DNA from: Enterobacter ludwigii
Lineage (GTDB): Bacteria > Pseudomonadota > Gammaproteobacteria > Enterobacterales > Enterobacteriaceae
Direction of reading: 5' to 3'
DNA: 64,000 nucleotides
Assembly: GCA_900068845.1 (NCBI GenBank)
Contig: CEFQ01000003.1
Location: 124,001 to 188,000, forward strand
Shown here: piece by piece, positions 27,351 to 36,271 of the stretch
How positions within the stretch are numbered: the stretch's first letter is position 1
Layout: every line of letters begins with the position of its first letter
The notes under the pieces: generated by a model
Databases searched by the model: none
What the model was told of the DNA's origin: nothing
What the model saw: only the letters and a program-made list of their open reading frames with translations
Position numbers and translations under genes: made by a program

Positions 27351-28321
27351 TGCATATTCATATCGAAAATGATGCCAGCGCCCCGCACGCTCTCCACCTG
27401 TCAATCGAGCAATTGCAACTGCAGCTGGACGCGCATCCGCCGCTGCGCAGCCACTTCACGCTGAGCGAAAACAGCGATCCGGCACAGACCGCCGACTTTC
27501 TCACCCGCTGCGACATTCTGTGGAGCGGCCGCAAGCTGGCGCTCGATCAGTTCAGCACGCCCCGTCTTGGCTGGGTGCAAGTGATGTCCGCTGGCGTTGA
27601 ACAGTGGCTGGCGCACTGGCCACAAGGCGTAACGCTGACCAATGCATCTGGCGTGCACGGCGATAAAGGGGCCGAGTTCATTTTAATGGCGGCGTTGATG
27701 TTTAACTTCGGCATTCCCGGTTTTCTGCAGGATCAGGCGCAGCGTCTGTGGCGTCCAACATTTGGCGGCTGCGCGCGTGGCAAAACGGTTTTACTGCTGG
27801 GCGTCGGCGGAATTGGCAGCGCGGCAGCAAAACTGCTGACCGCACAAGGCTATCGCGTGATTGGCGTGACGCGCAGCGGTCAGTGCGATGCCATCGTGGC
27901 GCGCTGCATCCGGATTGATGCGCTAGACGATGTGTTGCCGCAGGTTGATGTGGTGGTGTCGACGCTGCCGCTGACGCCGCAAACCCACAACATGTTCGAT
28001 CGCCGCCGTCTCGATCTGCTGCCCTCGCGTGCTGGCATCGTGATTGTCGGTCGCGCTGATGTCTTCGATTACCGTGCGATGCGCGAAAAACTGAACGCGG
28101 GCGAACTGGCTGGCGCGGTGCTGGATGTCTATCCGCAGGAGCCGTTGCCGTCAGACGACCCGCTGTGGCACACGCCTGGCGTGGTGATGACACCACACTG
28201 CAGCCTCGACGATCACAGCGCTTACCTCGCCGGTTGTCTTGAGGTGTTTATCGATAACCTGACGCGTTTCCGCCACGGGCAAGCGCTGCGCAACCAGGTT
28301 GATGCAGCACGAGGATACTGA
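27350..28321 (+). CDS. D-2-hydroxyacid dehydrogenase family protein, GhrA-like
   Basis: A 323-residue NAD(P)-dependent oxidoreductase of the D-isomer 2-hydroxyacid dehydrogenase family. The nucleotide fold has VLLLGVGGIGSAAAKLL and an Arg (VTRSG) that suggests NADPH, as in glyoxylate/hydroxypyruvate reductase GhrA. The catalytic Arg lies in IVGRADVFD, the Glu in YPQEPLPSDDPLW and the His in MTPHCS. It probably reduces a 2-ketoacid made in the pathway or the reverse. Coupled to the RidA gene by a one-base overlap. Confidence 0.9.
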   Translation: MHIHIENDASAPHALHLSIEQLQLQLDAHPPLRSHFTLSENSDPAQTADFLTRCDILWSGRKLALDQFSTPRLGWVQVMSAGVEQWLAHWPQGVTLTNASGVHGDKGAEFILMAALMFNFGIPGFLQDQAQRLWRPTFGGCARGKTVLLLGVGGIGSAAAKLLTAQGYRVIGVTRSGQCDAIVARCIRIDALDDVLPQVDVVVSTLPLTPQTHNMFDRRRLDLLPSRAGIVIVGRADVFDYRAMREKLNAGELAGAVLDVYPQEPLPSDDPLWHTPGVVMTPHCSLDDHSAYLAGCLEVFIDNLTRFRHGQALRNQVDAARGY

Positions 28322-28335
28322 GCCTCGCCATTTCC

Positions 28336-28359
28336 GTAGGGTCGCCATTTATGGCGACC
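28336..28359. repeat. REP-like palindrome, family B, inside the operon
   Basis: GTAGGGTCGCCA, TT, TATGGCGACC: a family B element in the 116-base gap between the dehydrogenase and the binding-protein gene. A hairpin here could stabilise the upstream mRNA or let the highly expressed binding-protein gene have a separate message. Confidence 0.75.
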
Positions 28360-28437
28360 ACCAAAAAAAGCACCAAAGACGTTCATAAATCACAAGGTCA
28401 TCGCTTTCTCATTCACCAGCATCAGGGAAACCTTATT

Positions 28438-29334
28438 ATGAAATTTGCACGCACTGCTTTGTTAATCTCTGGTCTCACCGGCAGCTTACTGGCGGGCATC
28501 TCCAGCGCCCACGCCGCCAGCACCGATCCCATTACGCCCACCGCCAGCGACTTTGCCGCCATGGCGCAGTGCAAAGCGCTACAGACCAGGTATCCGTCGC
28601 TGAAAGGCAAAGATCTGGTGGTTGGCCTCGGCGGCTACACCAAAGGCTTTGAAGCGCCATCGGAAAAAGATCCCAGCATCATTGAAGGTCTCGATCCCTC
28701 GCTGTTCGAGCGCATTAGCAGCTGCCTCGGAGCGAAACACAGTTACCAAAGCGGCTCGTTCAACGTGCTGCTCACCTCGATCGCCAGCGGACGCGCCGAC
28801 ATCGGCCCGATGCTGTACGTCACCGAAGAGCGCATGAAACAGATCGCCTTTGTCGCCTCGATGCAAGTGCAGGATGGCTCGGTGCTGGCGCAAGGCAACC
28901 CGAAGAAAATCAACAGCGTTGACGACCTGTGCGGCAAAACCGTCGCCGCCGCTGCCGGTTCCTATGAAGCCAACAAACTGGTGCCTGAACAGAGCGCCAA
29001 ATGCAGTGCCGCCGGAAAACCGGAAGTCAGCATGCTGATGGTGCAAAACACCGACAACAGCATTCAGGCGGTGAAAAGCGGTCGTGCCGACGTCTATCTG
29101 ACCGAAGCCGGATCAGCGATTGCCATCGCCAAAGCTGACAAATCCCTCCAGAGCGGCTTCACCGTTGATCTGCCGATCATGGTCGGCTTCCCGATCGCCA
29201 AAGACAACGCCACGCTGCGCGCTGCGGTGCTGGATGCGATGAAGGTGATTCAGGAAAGCGGCGCTCAGAAAAAACTGCTGGATTACTGGGGCCAGGGCAG
29301 CGCTGCCGAACGTCCGGTTGTAGCGCGTGGTTAA
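28438..29334 (+). CDS. periplasmic substrate-binding protein, polar amino-acid ABC type
   Basis: A 298-residue secreted binding protein of the SBP_bac_3 family. A Sec signal peptide (MKFARTALLISGLTGSLLAG..SSAHA, cleavage about residue 26) is followed by two lobes; the second starts near NSVDDLCGKTVAAAAGSYEA. Four cysteines in the mature part (AQCKAL, SSCLGA, DLCGKT, AKCSAA) could form two disulfides. The lobes contain the ligand-contact features SGRADIGPML and YLTEAG. It feeds the permease-ATPase encoded next. The family binds charged amino acids, opines and similar; the ligand here is unknown. Confidence 0.9.
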   Translation: MKFARTALLISGLTGSLLAGISSAHAASTDPITPTASDFAAMAQCKALQTRYPSLKGKDLVVGLGGYTKGFEAPSEKDPSIIEGLDPSLFERISSCLGAKHSYQSGSFNVLLTSIASGRADIGPMLYVTEERMKQIAFVASMQVQDGSVLAQGNPKKINSVDDLCGKTVAAAAGSYEANKLVPEQSAKCSAAGKPEVSMLMVQNTDNSIQAVKSGRADVYLTEAGSAIAIAKADKSLQSGFTVDLPIMVGFPIAKDNATLRAAVLDAMKVIQESGAQKKLLDYWGQGSAAERPVVARG

Positions 29335-29398
29335 TGCATAAACTCAGCCGCCTCGTTTGAGTGAACAACGCACTCGAGGCGCTGAGGAGGATAACGCC

Positions 29399-30925
29399 TT
29401 GGATGATTTTCTTAAGTACCTGACTTTCCCCTACTTGTGGGAAGGCGCTGTTATCGCCGTGCAGCTGCTGGTTGGCGCGCTGGCGGGCGGCATTTTGATT
29501 GGTTTTTTCCTGGCGTTAGCCAGCAACTCAAAGCACTGGTTTATTCGCCTGCCGGTGAAAATTTACATCTATACGCTGCGCGGCACGCCGGTGCTGCTGC
29601 AGCTGATTCTGCTGTACAACGTGCTGCCGGAATTTGGTCTGCGCTTGAGTCCGTTCACCAGCGCGCTGCTCGCCCTGATGATCAATGAAACCGCCTTCTG
29701 CGCCGAAATCATTCGCGGCGGCATTATGGCGACCGATCGCGATCAGAGCATGGCGGCGCAGGCATTCGGTTATTCGCGCAGCAAAGAGATGATTCACGTG
29801 GTGATCCCGCAGGCGCTGCGCGCCATTCTGCCCACCATGGGCAATGAAACCGTCGGGCTGCTGAAATCCACCTCGCTGGCTTCGGTGGTGGGCGTCAATG
29901 AGCTGACGATGCGCGGCCAGGCGATAGTGTCGCAAAACTTCCTGTTTATTCCGGTGCTGGTCGCGTCGGGCGGCATCTACCTGATTCTTTCTACGCTATT
30001 GGCGGGCGGTCAGTGGTGGCTGGAGAAGTTCTACAACCTCGATGAACGTGCGCGCCGGGCACGCGCGCGCCTGGCGAAACTGCCGCCGGAGGCGGACGTG
30101 ATGCCGATGCAGCTGCCGAAACAGCGCTGGGACACGCAAACCGCCGCGCCGGTGCTGGAAGTGGATCAGCTGTGCGTCGAGTACGCGGGTAAAGCGGTGC
30201 TGAAATCACTGTCGTTAACCGTACGTCGCGGCGAAGTGGTGGTGCTGCTGGGCCGTTCGGGTTCCGGCAAAAGTACGCTGCTGAAATCGATTCTGGCGCT
30301 GACGCCACGCAGCAGCGGCACGATTCAAACCGAAGGACATTTCATGGGCAGCGATGAAAACGGTCGCGCGCTGGCGCAACGTCATCTGCCGCTGAACCGT
30401 GCTAAATCGGGCATCGGCATCGTGTTTCAGCACTTCGCATTGTTCGATCACCTCACCGCGCTGGAAAATGTGATGAGCATTCTGCTGCGCGTACAGGGCG
30501 CGCAGCCGGAAATCGCGCGGGGTAAAGCGATGCGCGCGTTGAAAATGGTGGGACTCGGTGATTTCGCCGCCTCGCTGCCGCATGAACTCTCCGGCGGACA
30601 GAAACAGCGCGTCGGCATTGCGCGTGCGCTGGCGGCAGAGCCGCAAATTCTGCTGTTTGATGAACCGACCTCGGCGCTCGATCCTGAACTGGTGCGCGAA
30701 GTGAACCAAACCATGCGCAGCCTGGCGCAAACCGGCATCACCATGATCATCAGCACCCACGACATCGCATTTGCGGCCGGCGTCGCCGATCGCGTGGTGT
30801 TCCTGCAAAACGGCGCGCTGATTGAAGAAGGTCCACCGGCGATTCTGCAAAATCCGCAAACGCCGGCTTTTGCCACCTTCCTGGAACATGAAAATGCGGC
30901 GGAGGTACAGCATGCCAACGCCTGA
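29399..30925 (+). CDS. fused ABC permease and ATPase, polar amino-acid type
   Basis: A 508-residue protein joining a His/Glu/Gln/Arg-type permease (about residues 1-220, with five hydrophobic segments and the EAA-like loop QAFGYSRSKEMIHVVIPQALR) to an ATPase (from about residue 245). The ATPase has a Walker A motif LLGRSGSGKST, the signature LSGGQKQRVGIARAL, a Walker B ILLFDEPTSALDPE and the H-loop ISTHD. The usual separate ATPase gene is absent, so the fusion is likely to serve both roles. The start is chosen as TTG at 29399, eight bases after a strong GAGGAGG; the longer frame from 29357 has no such site. The end overlaps the next gene by 14 bases. Confidence 0.88.
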   Translation: MDDFLKYLTFPYLWEGAVIAVQLLVGALAGGILIGFFLALASNSKHWFIRLPVKIYIYTLRGTPVLLQLILLYNVLPEFGLRLSPFTSALLALMINETAFCAEIIRGGIMATDRDQSMAAQAFGYSRSKEMIHVVIPQALRAILPTMGNETVGLLKSTSLASVVGVNELTMRGQAIVSQNFLFIPVLVASGGIYLILSTLLAGGQWWLEKFYNLDERARRARARLAKLPPEADVMPMQLPKQRWDTQTAAPVLEVDQLCVEYAGKAVLKSLSLTVRRGEVVVLLGRSGSGKSTLLKSILALTPRSSGTIQTEGHFMGSDENGRALAQRHLPLNRAKSGIGIVFQHFALFDHLTALENVMSILLRVQGAQPEIARGKAMRALKMVGLGDFAASLPHELSGGQKQRVGIARALAAEPQILLFDEPTSALDPELVREVNQTMRSLAQTGITMIISTHDIAFAAGVADRVVFLQNGALIEEGPPAILQNPQTPAFATFLEHENAAEVQHANA

Positions 30926-31964
30926 ACTGCCGTTTGAACTCACCACGCGTGAGCGCCTCGGCGATGCGCTGTTCCGCTACATGCAGGGCCAGCCCGCCGA
31001 TGCCCTGGGCAACGAAGCGGATGCCAACCAGCAAGCGCTGCGCCGCTATCGTCTGCTGCCGCGCGTGTTGCAGGGCAACGAAAGCATCAACACCCAGATT
31101 TCACTGCATGAGCAAAGCTGGTCTGCGCCGATTGGCGTCGGCGCCTTTGCCGGTGACCGCATTTTCCATGAAGAAGGTGTGCTGCCGATTGCGCGCGCCT
31201 GCAAACGGCTGCAGCTACCGCTGGTGATCTCTGAGGAGACCGTCACGCCACTGGAGCAAATCGGCGCGGAGTACGATCGCTGCTGGCTACAACTGCGAGC
31301 TGCGGGCGATGTCGGCCGCATCAAAGCCTTGATCGATCAAGCCGCGCAGGCCGGATTTAAAAATATCGTGCTGACGGTGCTGGCACCGGTGCATCCGGTG
31401 GCCGGATTGCAGCCCGGCGGTTTCTCCATCGGCGACGCATTAAAACAGCGCGGCTGGCACACCATCGGCGGCACGCAGCCGGGCGTTGCGCCACTGCAGG
31501 CTTTTCCGGTGTGGCGCTGGCAGGAGATTGCTGAGGTGGCGGCGCACTGTGCCGATCGCCACTTGCCGCTGTGGCTAAAAGGCGTTTTGCATCATGACGA
31601 TGCGGCGCAGGCGACCCAGCACGGCGTTAGCGGTTTGATTGCCTCGAATATTGGTCTGCGCCAAAGCGCGCGCTGGGCCACGCCGGTTGATCAGCTGCCG
31701 GATTTACAGGCGGTGACGCGTCTGCCGCTGCTGCTGGATGGCGGCGTGCGCAGCGGCAGCGATGCGGTGGTGGCGCGCTGTCTCGGCGCGTCGCTGTCAC
31801 TCAGTGTGCGGCCGATCATCAGTGCGTTAGTCGCCGGTGGCGAAAGCGCGGTGTTTGATCTGCTTTCCGGCTGGATTAATGAGATCACAGCCATCGGTCA
31901 CTGGTGTGGCGTCAGCGACATGGTGGCACTCAATGGCAGCTTTATCACTGAGGTGCGCAACTGA
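30912..31964 (+). CDS. FMN-dependent alpha-hydroxyacid oxidase-like protein with altered active site
   Basis: A 350-residue TIM-barrel protein of the glycolate/lactate oxidase family. The FMN-contact lysine is in WLKGVL, the active-site Arg in SNIGLRQ, the FMN-phosphate GGVRSGSDA and the following RP are all kept. Two residues invariant in oxidases are changed: the base His of SNHGxRQ is Ile (ASNIGLRQ), and the Tyr of the QLY motif is Arg (CWLQLRAAGD). A normal hydroxyacid oxidation is thus doubtful. The start at 30912 follows GGAGGTACAGC, overlapping the ATPase gene. Its stop overlaps the next start. Confidence 0.82.
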   Translation: MPTPELPFELTTRERLGDALFRYMQGQPADALGNEADANQQALRRYRLLPRVLQGNESINTQISLHEQSWSAPIGVGAFAGDRIFHEEGVLPIARACKRLQLPLVISEETVTPLEQIGAEYDRCWLQLRAAGDVGRIKALIDQAAQAGFKNIVLTVLAPVHPVAGLQPGGFSIGDALKQRGWHTIGGTQPGVAPLQAFPVWRWQEIAEVAAHCADRHLPLWLKGVLHHDDAAQATQHGVSGLIASNIGLRQSARWATPVDQLPDLQAVTRLPLLLDGGVRSGSDAVVARCLGASLSLSVRPIISALVAGGESAVFDLLSGWINEITAIGHWCGVSDMVALNGSFITEVRN

Positions 31965-32887
31965 TGCAGACCTTAATTTTCAATCAGGGCGATGCCAGCG
32001 AATCACGCATCTATTACTGCGCCCACTATCTGGCGCACAGCCTCGGCCTGTTCACCGCACAGCAGTTGCAGGTGATCTTCACCACCAGCGAATCGGGCGG
32101 ACATACCGTGCAGGGTGGACAAGTGCCGGCGGTATTAAGCCGCGATGCCGATCTCACGCTTGGCGGTCCGATGGTGGTCATGAAGCATTTTCAGCAGCAC
32201 GGCGCAGAGTTGCAGTGTTTTTGCGCCTCCGTCGCCGCCAACCCGTGGTTTCTCGCGGCGGCGCAGGCGCAGCCGGATTTTCAGCTCGGCGACCTGCGCG
32301 GCAAGCGCGTGCTGGATGTCGGCAATGTCGGCACCGCCACGCTGACATTCCGCTGGCTGCTGGCGCGCCACGGTTTGCAGGATGATGTTGAGTTGATCGC
32401 GGGCAGCGGCGATCAGGCGCGTGATTTCGCCGCCGTTGCCAACGGTGACGCCGATTATGCACTGCACGCCATGCATATGCTGGCACCCGCCATCGCCGCC
32501 GGACAACTCAGCAGCATCAGCAGCCTCGCCAGCTTATGCGGTCACGTGCCGTGGAGCGCCTACATCGCACGCGCCGATGTGCTGCAGGAGAAAGCCGCCG
32601 CCTTTGCTGCCTTCTCCCGCGCTATTGCGCAGGCGCTGGCGTGGATGGCTACGCATGATGCCGCCGAACTGGCAGAAAAAGTGCAGGCGTTTTATCCCGA
32701 TTATCCGCGTGATGCGCTGGAACGCGGCCTCGCCGCCTATCAACACGCCAATGTATTTGCGCCAGACAGCGTGATTCCACGCGCTGAGTTTGAACATTTC
32801 AGCCAGCTATTGGGCGCTATCGGTTGGCTCGATCCTTCACAGCCGTTGCCCTATGCGGCGCTGGTGACGCAGGCAGGAGCAGAGTGA
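31964..32887 (+). CDS. THI5/NMT1-like (SBP_bac-type) protein without signal peptide
   Basis: A 307-residue protein of the NMT1/THI5-like periplasmic-binding fold. It resembles the substrate-binding proteins of sulfonate/taurine/nitrate transporters, but starts MQTLIFNQGDASESRIYY with no signal peptide or lipobox. Features include GGHTVQGGQVPAVLSRDADL and DLRGKRVLDVGNVGTA, then a two-lobe fold. It may act in the cytoplasm as a binding protein or as an enzyme, as the yeast Thi5 does. The ligand is unknown. Coupled by one-base overlaps on both sides (TGATG). Confidence 0.8.
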   Translation: MQTLIFNQGDASESRIYYCAHYLAHSLGLFTAQQLQVIFTTSESGGHTVQGGQVPAVLSRDADLTLGGPMVVMKHFQQHGAELQCFCASVAANPWFLAAAQAQPDFQLGDLRGKRVLDVGNVGTATLTFRWLLARHGLQDDVELIAGSGDQARDFAAVANGDADYALHAMHMLAPAIAAGQLSSISSLASLCGHVPWSAYIARADVLQEKAAAFAAFSRAIAQALAWMATHDAAELAEKVQAFYPDYPRDALERGLAAYQHANVFAPDSVIPRAEFEHFSQLLGAIGWLDPSQPLPYAALVTQAGAE

Positions 32888-34263
32888 TGAAACAATTAAT
32901 TATTAACGGCATGGTAGTCAGCGAAAACGGCGCGGCCCCCGCCGATCTGTTACTGGAAAACGGCAAAATCAGTGGCTTGTTGACGCCGGGCGCACTTACC
33001 GACGGCGTTGACGAGGTGATCGATGCGCATGGCTTGATCATCGTGCCCGGCGCCATTGATGTGCATACCCATTTCACCGGCTCACACGATTTCCCCGAAC
33101 AGGAGCTGCGTGAAGGCACGCGCGGTGCGGCGGCGCACGGCGTCACCACCATCGTCGAGATGCCGCATTCACTACCACCGGCAACATCGCTGGCTAACTT
33201 CAGCGCCAAAAAAAGCTGGCTGGCTGACAACTGTTCGGTGGATTACGCCATGTGGGCCGGGCTGGATGGCCGCAACCTGCATGAACTGGCGGCGCTGGAT
33301 CAGGCCGGTGCGCTGGCGTTCAAAGCCTTCCTGTGCAGCGGCGCGCCTAACGGTGAAGCCACCGACGAGAAAGGTTTACCGCGCCTCGATGATGACGGCC
33401 TGCTGCGCGCGATGCGTGAGCTGGCAACCTTCGACGGGCTGATTGGCGTACACGCCGAGAATCACGACATTTTGATCGGTGCCAGTAGTGAACTGCGCCG
33501 TGCCGGACGCAAAGATACCCGCGCTCACGCGCAGGCAGGACCGGAAATCGCAGAGATTGAAGCGGTGGGACGCGTGTTAGCCATCGCCGAAGAGACCGGC
33601 GCACGCTGCCATATCGTGCATGTGAGTTCGGCGCGCGCGGCGGAAACCATCGTCGCTGCCAAAAGCCGCGTGCGTGCCAGCTTCGAAACCTGCCCGCACT
33701 ATTTACTGCTCGACGAAGACGATTTGGTGCGCATCGGCCCTAACGCGCGCTGCGGCCCGCCGATCCGCCCGCGTCCCGTGGTGGATGCGCTGTGGCAGGT
33801 GCTGCTGCGCGGCGATGTCGACATGATCGCCTCCGACCATTGCCCCTACACGCCCGCACAAAAACAGGCGGGTGAAGCCAGCATCTGGGATGCCGGCATG
33901 GGCCTGACCGGCGTTGAAACGCTCAGCCCGATGTTCTTCAGCGCGGCCCATATCGAGCGCGGCGTGGCGCTCAGCGAGTTTGCGCGCATGACCGCCAGCG
34001 GCCCGGCCAAAGCTTTCCAGCTGTGGGGCAAAAAAGGAGCGATTGCACCGGGCTTTGACGCCGATTTAGTGTTCTACGACGCCAGCCAGCGCTGGACGGT
34101 GAGCGGCGCAAATTTCCAGGGACTTGGCAAGTGGAGCGCATTTGAAGGGATGCGCTGTCAGGGTAAAGTGGTGCGCACAATGATTCGTGGCGTCACGGTA
34201 TTCCAGGATGACCAGATGCAGGTTGAGCCCGGCTTCGGTCAGTTCGTGACCCGACAGGTTTAA
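32887..34263 (+). CDS. allantoinase/dihydroorotase-type cyclic amidohydrolase
   Basis: A 458-residue metal-dependent hydrolase of the amidohydrolase superfamily, closest in pattern to allantoinase/hydantoinase. All six metal ligands expected are visible: the two His of DVHTHF, the carboxylated Lys of AFKAFL, His of GVHAEN, His of IVHVSS and Asp of SDHCPYT. It should open a cyclic amide, such as a hydantoin, dihydropyrimidine or allantoin-like ring. No other gene of allantoin use is near. The start at 32887 overlaps the preceding stop; a longer frame from 32824 is rejected. Confidence 0.9.
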   Translation: MKQLIINGMVVSENGAAPADLLLENGKISGLLTPGALTDGVDEVIDAHGLIIVPGAIDVHTHFTGSHDFPEQELREGTRGAAAHGVTTIVEMPHSLPPATSLANFSAKKSWLADNCSVDYAMWAGLDGRNLHELAALDQAGALAFKAFLCSGAPNGEATDEKGLPRLDDDGLLRAMRELATFDGLIGVHAENHDILIGASSELRRAGRKDTRAHAQAGPEIAEIEAVGRVLAIAEETGARCHIVHVSSARAAETIVAAKSRVRASFETCPHYLLLDEDDLVRIGPNARCGPPIRPRPVVDALWQVLLRGDVDMIASDHCPYTPAQKQAGEASIWDAGMGLTGVETLSPMFFSAAHIERGVALSEFARMTASGPAKAFQLWGKKGAIAPGFDADLVFYDASQRWTVSGANFQGLGKWSAFEGMRCQGKVVRTMIRGVTVFQDDQMQVEPGFGQFVTRQV

Positions 34264-34277
34264 ACAGGACAAACAAC

Positions 34278-35039
34278 ATGGCAGGAAAACCTTCTAGCGC
34301 AACGCGTAAAAACAGCGCCGCACTGGCGCAGGAAACGGTGACGGATCACAGCTGGAATGCGGCACGTCCGCGCACGCTGGTCGATCACGCGGTGGATGCG
34401 ATTCTCAGCGCCGCCTCACGCGGTCTGATCCTGCCCGGCGATCGCATTGCTGAACCGGAGTTGGTGGCCAAACTCGGCATGAGCCGCGTCCCCATTCGTG
34501 AAGCGCTGCGCATTCTGGAGAGCCAGGGCATTGTCACCAGCGAGCCGTATAAAGGCATCCGCCTGATGGAGATTTCCCATCAGCGGCTGGAGCAGATTAT
34601 CGATGTGCGCATCCCGCTGGAGACCCTGGCCTGTCGCCGCGCGATTGAGGCTGGCCGCAACAGCACCGAGCAGCTTAATCAGCTCTATCAAGGCGTGGCG
34701 CAGATGCAGGCGATGATGCAAAACGACGATGTTTACGGCTTTGCCTCCGCCGATACCGATTTCCACCGCACGCTGTGCAGCTTTGCGCTCAACCCGGTGC
34801 TGAGCAATTTGTGGGAGTCGATTGCCCGTCAGCTGACGGTGATTTTCGGCCTTTCCACCATGGGCAAATCAATGAGCGACATCATTGAGGAGCACCAGCG
34901 GCTGATTAATGTCTTTGCCGATGGCGACATCGCCAAAATGACCGACGAGGTTGAGAACCACATCCGCATTCAAGCGCTGGACGTGGATTACGAAACCCTG
35001 ATAACACAGCGCCGACAGCACCGTTCCGCTCTCGGCTAA
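34278..35039 (+). CDS. GntR-family (FCD) transcriptional regulator
   Basis: A 253-residue regulator with an N-terminal winged helix (ELVAKLGMSRVPIREALRIL) and a C-terminal FCD effector domain. The FCD metal-binding set is visible (DTDFHRTL, EEHQRL, ENHIRIQ). The ligand is probably a carboxylic acid from the pathway. It is the eighth gene of the operon, and the operators with TCGTATACGA cores 7.5 kb upstream (26753, 26913) are of the kind this family binds, so autoregulation of the whole operon is likely. Confidence 0.9.
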   Translation: MAGKPSSATRKNSAALAQETVTDHSWNAARPRTLVDHAVDAILSAASRGLILPGDRIAEPELVAKLGMSRVPIREALRILESQGIVTSEPYKGIRLMEISHQRLEQIIDVRIPLETLACRRAIEAGRNSTEQLNQLYQGVAQMQAMMQNDDVYGFASADTDFHRTLCSFALNPVLSNLWESIARQLTVIFGLSTMGKSMSDIIEEHQRLINVFADGDIAKMTDEVENHIRIQALDVDYETLITQRRQHRSALG

Positions 35040-35072
35040 TTTTTGAATTGCCTTTACACCAGGGAAAACACC

Positions 35073-36188
35073 ATGAAAATCATCAACGTTGAGGCGTTTT
35101 ACCTGCGCCTGCCCGTTATTGAGCAGCGCACCGACAGTTCTCAGGATGCGCTGCTGATCAAAATCACCACCGATGCCGGCATCATCGGCTGGGGCGAAGT
35201 GGATGGCAGCCCGTATGTCACCAAAGCCATTATCGAAGCGCCCTATTCGCACACCATGGTCACTGGCCTCAAATCGCTGCTGATGGGCGAAAATCCGCTG
35301 GAAACTGGTCGTTTGTGGAAGAAAATGCACCGCGCTACGATCTATTACGGACGCAGCGGCGCGGTATTGCAGGCGATGGCCGGTATCGACATTGCGTTAT
35401 GGGACATCAAAGGCAAAGCGCTCGGCAAGCCGATTGTGGAACTACTGGGCGGCGCGCTGCGCGACAAGATGCGCGTTTACTCCTCCAACATGTTTCAGTT
35501 CAGCGTGGAAGAGACCGTTGCTCGCGCCAAACACGCCATTGATACCGGCCATAGCGGCGTGAAGTTTGGCTGGGAGCCGTTTGGCACCGACGAAGCGCTG
35601 GATCTGCGCTATCTCGAAGCACTGCGTAAAGCGATGGGCGATAACGTGGATTTGATGCTGGATGTCGGCCATGTGTGGGACGCCAAAACCACCGTTCGTC
35701 GCAGCCAGCGCTATGAACACCTCAATCTGTTCTGGATCGAAGAGCCGCTGCATCCCGACAACTACGCCGGTTACGGCCAGGTTTCCGCCGCCTGCCAGCA
35801 GCATATCGCCGCCGGAGAGCAAGAGTGTTCCGTCGTCGGCTTCCAGCGCCTGATTGATGAAGGCGGCATCGACATTGTGCAGATTGATCTGACACGCACC
35901 GGCTTCACTCAGGCGATGGAGATTGCCAGCTACGCGCACAGCCGCGGACGCAAGGTGTGCAATCACAACTTCACCACCGACATCAATACCGCCGCCTCGC
36001 TGCATTTCCTGTGTGCAATTGAGAATGCATTGGTGATGGAGTATTGCGTCGAGCCGGGCGAAATCAGCCGCTCGCTGGCGAAAAATCCGGTGCGCATCGC
36101 CGACGGTTACGCGTGGCTGCCGAGCGAGCCAGGCCTCGGCGTGGAACCGGACGAAGCGGTGATCGAGAAGTTTTTGGTGCGTGATTAA
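35073..36188 (+). CDS. enolase-superfamily enzyme (mandelate racemase/muconate lactonizing type)
   Basis: A 371-residue enzyme with an N-terminal capping domain and TIM barrel. The Mg ligands are Asp (LMLDVGH), Glu (WIEEPL) and Glu (AAGEQE), and the general-base His lies in CNHNFTTD. The Lys in VKFGWEPFG is on the second strand. Members dehydrate or epimerise acid sugars or racemise acids; this one is not assignable to a known subfamily by eye. Start at 35073, after CAGGGAAAACACC. It ends the operon; a family A repeat follows 43 bases later. Confidence 0.88.
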   Translation: MKIINVEAFYLRLPVIEQRTDSSQDALLIKITTDAGIIGWGEVDGSPYVTKAIIEAPYSHTMVTGLKSLLMGENPLETGRLWKKMHRATIYYGRSGAVLQAMAGIDIALWDIKGKALGKPIVELLGGALRDKMRVYSSNMFQFSVEETVARAKHAIDTGHSGVKFGWEPFGTDEALDLRYLEALRKAMGDNVDLMLDVGHVWDAKTTVRRSQRYEHLNLFWIEEPLHPDNYAGYGQVSAACQQHIAAGEQECSVVGFQRLIDEGGIDIVQIDLTRTGFTQAMEIASYAHSRGRKVCNHNFTTDINTAASLHFLCAIENALVMEYCVEPGEISRSLAKNPVRIADGYAWLPSEPGLGVEPDEAVIEKFLVRD

Positions 36189-36231
36189 AGTCCGTCATGG
36201 CAAAACACCGATATATCAAGACGCACACATC

Positions 36232-36271
36232 GTAGCGGCGCAATTTATTGCGCGATGAATCGCGCCGCTAC
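36232..36271. repeat. REP-like palindrome, family A, copy 3
   Basis: A 40-base element starting GTAGCGGCGCAATTTATTGC and ending GAATCGCGCCGCTAC, the same as copy 1 apart from a base or two. It follows the nine-gene operon and may mark or help its end. Confidence 0.88.
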
